DNA of 5,183 nucleotides, from contig VGHV01000203.1 of assembly GCA_016868095.1 (NCBI GenBank), positions 1-5,183 on the forward strand. Reading direction: 5' to 3'. The notes beneath the pieces are model-generated. The model ran no database searches, was not told the DNA's origin, and saw nothing but the letters and a program-made list of their open reading frames with translations. This DNA comes from Betaproteobacteria bacterium. Lineage in GTDB: Bacteria; Pseudomonadota; Gammaproteobacteria; Burkholderiales; Burkholderiaceae_E. Shown here piece by piece: positions 1 to 5,183 of this stretch (the stretch's first letter is position 1; every line of letters begins with the position of its first letter). Made by a program: the position numbers and the translations under genes.

Positions 1-180
1 GAGACGGTTTTTTTGCTCCCTGCTGATGATCTTGCGCACGTATCGGGCAGCCTGGTTCGGGAGATCGCCAAAATGGGTGGGCCTTTTGAGCCCTTTGTTC
101 CGGAAGTGGTTGTGCCGTGGATCAAACAAAGGCAAAACCAGGCACAAAAACTTCCGCCATCAACCCAATCCTCGGCCTAA
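1..180 (+). CDS. coaD: Phosphopantetheine adenylyltransferase, C-terminal part (5' end outside window)
   Basis: This is the C-terminal 59 residues of CoaD, open from the window's first base to a TAA at 178-180. CoaD is the cytosolic enzyme that transfers AMP from ATP to 4'-phosphopantetheine, giving dephospho-CoA in the penultimate step of coenzyme A synthesis. The recognisable part is VSGSLVREIAKMGG (residues 14-27 of the fragment), the counterpart of the conserved ISSTxVRE segment near the nucleotide site, followed by FVPEVVVPWI as in the family's closing helix. The Gln/Pro/Ser-rich tail after IKQRQ is longer than in E. coli CoaD and is probably unstructured. A ferredoxin gene starts six bases after the stop, so the two are probably co-transcribed; this pairing is common in beta- and gammaproteobacteria. 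The N-terminal nucleotidyltransferase motif cannot be seen here. The assignment rests on one motif plus context, and I regard it as strong. Confidence 0.88.
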   Translation, partial: ETVFLLPADDLAHVSGSLVREIAKMGGPFEPFVPEVVVPWIKQRQNQAQKLPPSTQSSA

Positions 181-444
<264 letters not shown>

Positions 445-445
445 G

Positions 446-467
446 GCCTGATTCGCTCAGGCATTTT
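446..467 (+). terminator. Hairpin in the gap between convergent ferredoxin and ppx genes
   Basis: A perfect 6-bp stem, GCCTGA (446-451) with TCAGGC (457-462), closes a 5-base loop and is followed on the + strand by ATTTT (463-467). It begins two bases after the ferredoxin stop and fills most of the 22-bp gap before the convergent ppx stop. It reads best as a short intrinsic terminator for the coaD-ferredoxin transcript. In the ppx direction the same stem is followed by CCTTATGAAG, not a T-run, so termination of ppx here is less certain. Confidence 0.6.
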
Positions 468-1990
468 CAGATCGGACACAATTCGATCGATTCAAAAATT
501 TGGGCGCTGCGCCAAGCCTCGACTTCGTTGCGAAGGCTAGCGTGACTCAAGGGGTGCTGTTCAAGCCACTGTCTTGATAATTCGATTCGAACCTGCCGCT
601 TGCGAGCGAATAAGGCGGGCAGCAATACCTCTTTACGGTCTCTGCGCCGGTGCAAAATAACCGACAGACGAAGGCAAAGCACCATGAGCCATTCGCGTTC
701 TTGGCTCAAAAGCCCCTGAAGTTTACGTAAGGAGCCCGATTGCCCAAGCGCTAAATTGGCGAGCCGGTTTTTCTCGCTCAGTGAAAACCCGGGCATTTCA
801 GCGTGGAGCAGGATGTAGCCAGAATGTTTGTGGTAGTCAGCCTGAGCAATCGAAAAGCCTACTTCGGCCAATCGCGCAGCCCATCCCAGCAACATTCTTT
901 GCGCTTGGAGTTCCTCTTGAACGCCTCTAGCGGTCTGATCAAACAAGGCCATGGCGGTTTCTGCTACACGTTCTGCATGCTCACGATCAACACCGTAGCG
1001 CAATTGCAAAGCGTCTACGGTGACGGCACGCATATCCTGCCCAGAACTCCGACTCAGTAAATCGTAGAGCACACCTTCACGGAGCGCTGCTGGACAGTAA
1101 CGCATCGAGTCGAGATCGAATTCATCAAAAACCGCGCGCATGACAGCAATGCCACCAGCAAGAACCGGTCGACGGTCGGCTCGAATCCCCTTCAAATCAA
1201 GTCGATCGGGATGTCCGGCCTTAATCAGGCGGCGCTGCAAGTCAGTAAGGCTGTCGCGGTCGAGTATGTCGCGCTGATAGTTCAATTGGGCAAGTTGGGT
1301 GAGCGCCTTGGCAGTTCCCGAGGTGCCGACTGCATAACGCCAGCCCTTTAGACGGTATTGTGTGCCGACAGCGCCAAGGCTTGTTCTTGCAAAGGCGATC
1401 GCCTCTTCCATGGCATGCTTATCAACCATCCCGTCCGGGAAAAACCGTCTGCTCAGCGACACGCAGCCTACATAGCAGGATTCAAGGGCCTCGGGCTCGT
1501 AGTCCGTACCCAAAATGCATTCGGTCGACCCGCCGCCAATGTCAACGACTAAGCGCTGCTGACCGTCACGCGGCAGATCATGGGCTGCGCCTTCGTAGAT
1601 GAGCCGCGCTTCTTCAACGCCGGAGATGACTTCGATCGGAAAGCCTAGAGCGGCCTCAGCGCCGTTTAAAAAGTGTTTGGCGTTTGCAGCTACCCTTAAG
1701 GTGTTGGTTGCAACCACGCGTACGCGATTCGGGCCAAAAGAGCGCAAACGCTCGGCAAAGCGGTGCAGCGCCAGCAGCGCGCGCTGCTGAGAAGCCGCAT
1801 CGAGATGGCCATCGGCTTGCAGACCGGCGGCAAGCCGAACGGTTTCTTTCAGGATATCCAAAGGGAGAATTTGAGCCCCCAGGCTCGATTGCCTTACTCT
1901 CCCGATGAGTAGCCGAAAGCTATTGGAGCCCAGGTCAACCGCGGCCAATAATTCTGAAGGTGATTGAATCAGCGAGGAGTGAGCAGGCAT
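467..1990 (-). CDS. ppx: Exopolyphosphatase (Ppx/GppA family)
   Basis: A 507-residue cytosolic enzyme that removes terminal phosphate from long-chain polyphosphate; E. coli Ppx has 513. Ppx/GppA proteins have an actin/Hsp70-like fold with two phosphate loops, both visible: DLGSNSFRLL (19-28) and VVDIGGGSTE (148-157). SGVEEARL (123-130) holds the conserved catalytic glutamate, and TSGTAKAL (223-230) follows. The C-terminal half is the HD-like helical domain, with WAARLAEVG (370-378) and HKHSGYIL (387-394). Where E. coli has LHEVG this protein has LAEVG, losing that histidine. The pppGpp hydrolase GppA is the main alternative; domain length and the ppk neighbour favour Ppx. The frame stays open upstream to an ATG at 2113, but I start at 1990 because MPAHSSLIQSPSELLAAVDLGSN matches the E. 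coli N-terminus in length and the extra 41 residues are antisense to ppk. No Shine-Dalgarno sequence precedes this ATG. It overlaps the divergent ppk start by two bases. Confidence 0.93.
   Translation of the reverse strand: MPAHSSLIQSPSELLAAVDLGSNSFRLLIGRVRQSSLGAQILPLDILKETVRLAAGLQADGHLDAASQQRALLALHRFAERLRSFGPNRVRVVATNTLRVAANAKHFLNGAEAALGFPIEVISGVEEARLIYEGAAHDLPRDGQQRLVVDIGGGSTECILGTDYEPEALESCYVGCVSLSRRFFPDGMVDKHAMEEAIAFARTSLGAVGTQYRLKGWRYAVGTSGTAKALTQLAQLNYQRDILDRDSLTDLQRRLIKAGHPDRLDLKGIRADRRPVLAGGIAVMRAVFDEFDLDSMRYCPAALREGVLYDLLSRSSGQDMRAVTVDALQLRYGVDREHAERVAETAMALFDQTARGVQEELQAQRMLLGWAARLAEVGFSIAQADYHKHSGYILLHAEMPGFSLSEKNRLANLALGQSGSLRKLQGLLSQEREWLMVLCLRLSVILHRRRDRKEVLLPALFARKRQVRIELSRQWLEQHPLSHASLRNEVEAWRSAQIFESIELCPI
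1923..1952 (+). promoter_or_regulatory. Candidate sigma-70-like promoter for ppk
   Basis: TTGGAG (1923-1928) and AATAAT (1947-1952, five of six matches to TATAAT) are separated by 18 bases and would start RNA about 30 bases before the ppk ATG. The -35 element is weak, matching only the TTG. The site lies entirely inside the 5' coding part of ppx, as any promoter close to ppk must, since the two start codons overlap. This is a by-eye assignment only. Confidence 0.3.
1975..1982 (+). promoter_or_regulatory. Shine-Dalgarno sequence of ppk
   Basis: AGGAGTGA contains AGGAG (1975-1979), nine bases before the ATG at 1989. An in-frame TGA at 1980-1982 rules out any start further upstream. There is no ATG, GTG or TTG codon between 1989 and the conserved kinase domain. 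Together these fix the ppk start at 1989 and show that the long N-terminal extension is translated. The site also lies within the first codons of ppx on the other strand. Confidence 0.75.
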
Positions 1991-4217
1991 GGATAGTGAG
2001 AACAGTGGTACCTCGGCAAGCAAGCCTAGAACCGCTAAGCGAAAAGCCACGCCGCAAGCCGGCAAGGCACGCACAACAGGCGCAAGGCTAGCGGGTGCTG
2101 GCCAGAAGGGCAAATCGAGCCTTCAACAAAGCATTCGCGCGCGACAAGATCCCTTTGTAAATCGCGAGCTGTCCTTGCTCGCTTTCAACGAACGAGTACT
2201 AGCTCAAGCCGAAGATACGAAGGTGCCTTTGCTCGAGCGACTGCGTTATCTCACGATTGTTTCGAACAATCTCGATGAATTCTTTGAGATTAGGGTTGCT
2301 GAGCTTAAGCAACTCGCAGAAAGTCCGAGTGCAAGCTTGGAGATCTTGCAAACCCTCGCTGCCGTACAGCTTCGCGCGCGAGCGCTCGTACGCCGGCAGT
2401 ATGGACTCTTGAACCGAGAACTCCTGCCACGTTTGCGCGGGCAAGGTGTTGTGATTCACTTAAGCGAAGAGTGGAACCCAAGCCAGCGCGAATGGGCAGA
2501 GCAATTTTTTCACAGTGAGGTCGAGCCGCTTTTAACGCCAATTGCGCTTGACCCAGTTCACCCGTTTCCGCGGGTCCTCAATAAGTCATTGAATTTTGTT
2601 GTCGATTTGGATGGTCGCGACGCTTTCGGTCGCGATGTTCATATTGCCATTGTGCAGGCACCAAGAGCCTTGCCAAGGGTCTTGCCAGTCCCCAAGGAAA
2701 TCTCTGGGCATCCTCATGGCTTGATGCTGCTCACTTCGGTGGTTCAAGGCTTTATGCATCGACTTTTTCCGGGGCTTAAGGTTGTGAGTTCACATCAGTT
2801 CCGGGTCACGCGAAATAGTGATTTGTATGTTGATGATGAAGAAGTCACCGATCTAAAGGCGGCTTTGCAAGATGAACTCGTACAACGTCACTTTGGTGAT
2901 GCGGTCAGGATCGAGGTTTCAGCGGCTTGTCCTGAACCCTTAAAACAGCGTTTGCGTGGCGAGTTCAAACTCGAACTCGAAGACCTTTATCCGGTGGAAG
3001 GCCCCGTCAATTTGGTTCGATTGCAGCAGGTAATCGAACTCGTTGATCGGTCTGATATGAAATTTACATCGTTCCAGCCTGCATGGCCCAAAACAGTCTC
3101 GGCAAGTCGCAATCAGCTCTTTGATGCGATTCGCGAAGGCGATTTGCTTTTGCATCATCCCTACGAAAGCTTTGAGCCTGTTCAGCGGTTTTTGAGCAGT
3201 GCTGCAACCGATCCACATGTTGTAGCGATTAAGCAAACCGTGTATCGAACTGGTGCAGACTCCGTGCTGATGGCTTCATTAATTGAAGCGGCGCGTCGAG
3301 GCAAGGAAGTCACCGTTGTCCTAGAGTTAATGGCGCGTTTCGACGAAGAAACAAATATGCAATGGGCTTCGCGCCTTGAGGCGGTCGGTGCCCATGTGGT
3401 CTATGGTGTGGTTGGCCACAAAACCCACGCTAAGATGGCGATGGTGATTCGGCGTGAGGGCCGGCAACTTGTTCGCTATGTCCATCTTGGTACCGGTAAC
3501 TACCACCCAAGGACAGCAAAGGTTTATGAAGACTTCGGTCTTCTCACCGCACATCCCGGGATGTGCGCGGATGTGCATGAAGTCTTCCGCAGACTCACTG
3601 GTTTGGGGCAGGCCGAAACGCTAAGGCATTTGGCACAGGCGCCATTTACCTTGATGCCCATGGTGCTCGATTCGATTGCCCGCGAGATCAAGCATGCGCG
3701 CGAGGGGAAAAAGGCAATGGTTCGGGCGAAGTTAAACGCCTTGATTGATCCTGAGGTGATCGAGGCCTTGTATGAAGCGAGTCAGGCTGGTGTTGAGGTC
3801 GAGTTGATTATTCGAGGTGTGTGCGCCTTGAGGCCTGGTGTGAAGGGCCTTTCAGAAAATATTCGGGTTTACTCGGTTATTGGTCGATTTTTAGAACATA
3901 GTCGAATCTATTATTTTTATAATGATGGTGTCGATGATGTATGGCTATCGTCAGCTGACTGGATGCAACGTAATTTGAGAAGACGCGTTGAAATCGCCTT
4001 TCCCATACTCGATTCGGCTGCTAAGAGGCGCGTGATTGATGAGGGTTTGCTTGTTCATTTCGATGAAAATCCGAGTGCCTGGGAGATGGATGCAGACGGT
4101 GACTATCAACGCCAGACGCAAGACGGACCGACCGATGCTTTGCGGTTGATACGGGGTTCGCAAAGCGAATCGCAAAACCAATTGCTAAAACGATTAAGTG
4201 AATTTACCGAAACTTGA
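1989..4217 (+). CDS. ppk: Polyphosphate kinase 1
   Basis: A 742-residue PPK1, which reversibly transfers the gamma-phosphate of ATP onto polyphosphate through a phosphohistidine; E. coli Ppk has 688 and is membrane-associated. All four domains are recognisable: N-terminal (NRELSLLAFNERV 58-70, SNNLDEFFEIRVAELK 92-107), head (about 152-366, with HPFPRVLNKSLNFVV 191-205), and two phospholipase-D-like domains, C1 and C2. Numbering runs 45 above E. coli: the autophosphorylated His435 is H480 (KTHAK), His454 is H499 (YVHLGTGNY), and the Mg/phosphate-contacting Arg375 and Arg405 are R420 and R450. LIIRGVCALRPG (597-608) and GRFLEHSRIYYF (622-633) belong to C2. No key residue is missing, so it should be active. 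The oddity is residues 1-53, with 12 basic and 2 acidic residues and rich in Ala, Gly and Ser; E. coli Ppk lacks it and it is probably disordered. It is divergent from ppx, with overlapping start codons. Confidence 0.97.
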   Translation: MDSENSGTSASKPRTAKRKATPQAGKARTTGARLAGAGQKGKSSLQQSIRARQDPFVNRELSLLAFNERVLAQAEDTKVPLLERLRYLTIVSNNLDEFFEIRVAELKQLAESPSASLEILQTLAAVQLRARALVRRQYGLLNRELLPRLRGQGVVIHLSEEWNPSQREWAEQFFHSEVEPLLTPIALDPVHPFPRVLNKSLNFVVDLDGRDAFGRDVHIAIVQAPRALPRVLPVPKEISGHPHGLMLLTSVVQGFMHRLFPGLKVVSSHQFRVTRNSDLYVDDEEVTDLKAALQDELVQRHFGDAVRIEVSAACPEPLKQRLRGEFKLELEDLYPVEGPVNLVRLQQVIELVDRSDMKFTSFQPAWPKTVSASRNQLFDAIREGDLLLHHPYESFEPVQRFLSSAATDPHVVAIKQTVYRTGADSVLMASLIEAARRGKEVTVVLELMARFDEETNMQWASRLEAVGAHVVYGVVGHKTHAKMAMVIRREGRQLVRYVHLGTGNYHPRTAKVYEDFGLLTAHPGMCADVHEVFRRLTGLGQAETLRHLAQAPFTLMPMVLDSIAREIKHAREGKKAMVRAKLNALIDPEVIEALYEASQAGVEVELIIRGVCALRPGVKGLSENIRVYSVIGRFLEHSRIYYFYNDGVDDVWLSSADWMQRNLRRRVEIAFPILDSAAKRRVIDEGLLVHFDENPSAWEMDADGDYQRQTQDGPTDALRLIRGSQSESQNQLLKRLSEFTET
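3548..3567. repeat. Perfect 20-bp palindrome inside ppk
   Basis: The 10-base arm CGCACATCCC (3548-3557) is followed directly by its exact reverse complement GGGATGTGCG (3558-3567), with no spacer; the next bases outward do not pair. It lies in the C1 domain region of ppk. Because of the symmetry, AHPGMC is encoded on both strands in this spot. GGATGTGC is repeated once more immediately downstream (3569-3576). What it does, if anything, is unknown. Confidence 0.9.
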
Positions 4218-4218
4218 G

Positions 4219-4259
4219 GCAGCGATTGTCTTCGCTGTATGTTGGTTTGTCGCAACCAA
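4219..4259 (+). terminator. Tandem hairpins after ppk, possible terminator
   Basis: Two small perfect stems follow the ppk stop. The first is CAGCGA (4220-4225) with TCGCTG (4232-4237) around a 6-base loop, extendable by a G-T pair, and followed by the moderately T-rich TATGTTGGTTTGT. The second is TTGGTT (4242-4247) with AACCAA (4254-4259), also with a 6-base loop. Neither has a clean T-run, so this is a weak intrinsic terminator at best. Confidence 0.35.
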
Positions 4260-4262
4260 AGC

Positions 4263-4291
4263 TTGAGCATCAGACTAAGGTTTGGTAGAAA
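4263..4291 (+). promoter_or_regulatory. Candidate sigma-70-like promoter for the small membrane-protein gene
   Basis: TTGAGC (4263-4268, matching TTGA) and TAGAAA (4286-4291, four of six matches to TATAAT) are exactly 17 bases apart and would start RNA about 27 bases before the ATG at 4325. The stretch between them and the gene is A/T-rich. CGATCT occurs twice in the presumed leader, at 4299-4304 and 4314-4319, 15 bases apart start to start, which may be chance. If real, the promoter makes the small gene independent of ppk. Confidence 0.35.
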
Positions 4292-4324
4292 ATTACTTCG
4301 ATCTGCTAAGTTCCGATCTAAATC

Positions 4325-4729
4325 ATGAAAGCTTTTTCTTTATTGCAAGGCAAAAATCTTGCCGGGCTGGGTGCCTCACTCACCCCGGCTTTAGCCTTTG
4401 CCTCCGAAGCAGCCTTCAACCCACTCGAGTGGGCGGGCGGCATTTTGGTGATTGGGCTTGTCGTGGTTTCGGTCGGTTTTATCGCGGAAGCGTCGGGTGA
4501 GGCGCTTGACGCTGGGCTAAAAGCTGTGGGTTATCAAAAGAAGCCTTCGCGCGAAGAAGTGATCAAGCGAGAAGAGGCCTTGCGCAAAGAAGGTGCCAAA
4601 GCTGAAGCTGCCAAACACGCACCTGCAGTCCCTGCTGTGGCAACCACCTCCGCGCTTGAGCAATTGCAACTTGCACAGGCCGCGCAGGGCGAGGGCGAGG
4701 ACCTCGAACCCATCGACGATAAGGCCTAG
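4325..4729 (+). CDS. Small predicted envelope protein of unknown function
   Basis: A 134-residue protein that I do not recognise. The N-terminus (MKAFSLLQGK, then a mildly hydrophobic stretch to about residue 26) ends in ALAFA-SEAA, which fits signal peptidase I cleavage after A26, though the hydrophobic core is weak. A clear transmembrane helix follows at about 36-54 (GGILVIGLVVVSVGFIA). Residues 73-97 are dense in Lys, Glu and Ala and probably form a long charged helix or short coiled coil. An Ala/Pro/Val linker and a Gln/Ala-rich then acidic tail (EGEDLEPIDD) complete it. ATG at 4325 is the first start in the frame, which has a TAA at 4319-4321; no Shine-Dalgarno sequence is evident. It lies 107 bases after ppk with its own candidate promoter, so a polyphosphate link is not implied. 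Protein-like composition and a coherent topology argue that it is real. The signal-then-helix order recalls filamentous-phage coat proteins, but the long tail does not. Confidence 0.7.
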   Translation: MKAFSLLQGKNLAGLGASLTPALAFASEAAFNPLEWAGGILVIGLVVVSVGFIAEASGEALDAGLKAVGYQKKPSREEVIKREEALRKEGAKAEAAKHAPAVPAVATTSALEQLQLAQAAQGEGEDLEPIDDKA

Positions 4730-4963
4730 AAAATAGTCTTCGTTAAGTCCTTGAGGATATCGGCCGGCACGAGGGGCAATCGGTTCTGCAGAATATGGGC
4801 TCCCTGAATTGAGAAGGTCATGAACAGCCTTCAGCCATTGATTCAAAGATGCCCTACGCCAATATATGTCGATCTAGCTTAAAGTCATCAAGGGTCAGCT
4901 TATATGCTTCTGGGCAGAACGCGCATCGGCAATGGCGCTCTGCTCAAGGTCGACTTCTGAAAG
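4730..4963. other. Region with no supportable gene; short inverted repeat
   Basis: No convincing coding sequence, RNA gene or terminator is seen in these 234 bases. They contain a perfect 10-bp inverted repeat, GATCTAGCTT (4871-4880) and AAGCTAGATC (4961-4970), 80 bases apart; the right copy includes the stop codon of the PIN-domain gene. Several minus-strand frames hold short protein-like stretches, for instance one ending in LDDFKLDRHILA with its stop at 4854-4856. These may be remnants of a decayed gene, but I cannot name one. Confidence 0.4.
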
Positions 4964-5183
4964 CTAGATCAGCTCGATCCTTTCCTTCAGGCGCTGCGCG
5001 GTCAGCAGCAACTTGTTTTTCTCAAAGACGGCGCAAAAGTCATCCGGTTCTGCCTTGGGGTTTCCCCATCGCAAACGCATCGCCTTGAATGCAGCCAAGG
5101 CCTGGTATTCATCCAGGTCTAATTGGTTACTGATGAATTTATCCGTATCGATGACCTCGATACCGTACTAATTAACGATTGCT
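4964..5183 (-). pseudogene. PIN-domain protein (toxin-type nuclease), C-terminal part with in-frame amber codon
   Basis: The minus strand reads 67 sense codons to a TAG at 4966-4964, starting YGIEVIDTDKFISNQLDLDE and ending LTAQRLKERIELI. This matches, by remembered pattern, the C-terminal part of PIN-domain proteins of the PIN_3 type (YGIE..hPDeFl..LLDLd, then a helix, ..NP....ddf...le...L..ta..L). Such proteins are usually metal-dependent RNases of VapC-like toxin-antitoxin pairs. The acidic catalytic residues lie further N-terminal, beyond the window. The frame is interrupted just before YGIE by TAG at 5170-5168, preceded by the codons for AIVN up to the window edge; one C-to-T change in a CAG codon would create it. 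I therefore call a pseudogene, but a sequencing error or a coincidental upstream reading cannot be excluded. No antitoxin gene is visible. Family call moderately sure; inactivation less so. Confidence 0.6.

Noticed and set aside
803..1060. Open plus-strand frame of 85 codons inside ppx
   Set aside because: It is antisense to the conserved C-terminal domain of Ppx, has no recognisable motif and no good ribosome binding site.
1772..1789. Perfect 18-bp palindrome CAGCAGCGC/GCGCTGCTG inside ppx
   Set aside because: It falls on the codons for QQRALL, all common GC-rich codons of low complexity, so the symmetry is readily explained by codon choice.
1940..2040. Pho box near the ppx/ppk junction
   Set aside because: Phosphate control would make sense here, but no pair of CTGTCAT-like repeats with proper spacing is present on either strand; CTGTTCTCACTATCC is too far from consensus.
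1991..2100. A promoter for ppx on the minus strand within the ppk 5' region
   Set aside because: Expected from the layout, but I found no -35/-10 pair there good enough to annotate.
1991..2113. Upstream ATG at 2113 that would add 41 residues to Ppx
   Set aside because: The added stretch is antisense to the ppk N-terminal region, has no family counterpart, and the 1990 start already matches the E. coli Ppx N-terminus in length.
3327..3578. Open minus-strand frame of 83 codons inside ppk
   Set aside because: It is antisense to conserved PPK catalytic codons. Its AHPGMC resemblance to the PPK reading comes only from the palindrome at 3548-3567.
4883..4960. Short plus-strand frame ending GNGALLKVDF with stop at 4958-4960
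   Set aside because: Only about 18 codons follow its ATG at 4904, it has no ribosome binding site, and no family is recognised.
4849..5088. Open plus-strand frame of 79 codons near the window end
   Set aside because: Its Arg/Ser-rich product looks like an antisense shadow of the PIN-domain frame, which has clear family resemblance on the other strand.

Overview
The window looks like a chromosomal stretch of a proteobacterium, most likely a betaproteobacterium (Burkholderiales-like), less likely a gammaproteobacterium. The clues are the coaD–ferredoxin pair, the Allochromatium-type 2[4Fe-4S] ferredoxin, and the wording of the polyphosphate kinase N-terminal domain, which resembles betaproteobacterial PPK1. 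Base composition looks moderate. This placement is an inference from remembered family patterns; no search was run.

Layout. (1) 1-444, + strand: the last 59 codons of coaD (phosphopantetheine adenylyltransferase), then six bases on a complete small ferredoxin gene. (2) 445-466: a 22-bp gap between convergent stop codons, almost filled by a terminator-like hairpin. (3) 467-1990, - strand: ppx, exopolyphosphatase. (4) 1989-4217, + strand: ppk, polyphosphate kinase, with an unusual basic N-terminal extension of about 53 residues. (5) 4218-4324: spacer with hairpins that could end ppk and a candidate promoter. (6) 4325-4729, + strand: a small predicted envelope protein of unknown function. (7) 4730-4963: no gene that can be supported. 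(8) 4964-5183, - strand: the C-terminal part of a PIN-domain (toxin-type nuclease) gene, cut by the window edge and carrying an in-frame amber codon.

The core is a polyphosphate synthesis/degradation pair. PPK reversibly makes polyP from ATP; PPX hydrolyses it from its ends. The genes are divergent and their start codons share two bases (minus-strand ATG at 1990-1988, plus-strand ATG at 1989-1991), so there is no intergenic promoter region. Each gene's nearby promoter and leader must lie inside the other's coding sequence. The lysine-rich, probably disordered PPK extension occupies exactly the stretch where ppx control signals would have to sit.

I do not see a clearly new multi-gene system. 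The points most worth checking are the overlapping divergent starts, a perfect 20-bp palindrome inside ppk, the altered HD-like site of Ppx, the interrupted PIN gene, and the unrecognised small membrane protein.
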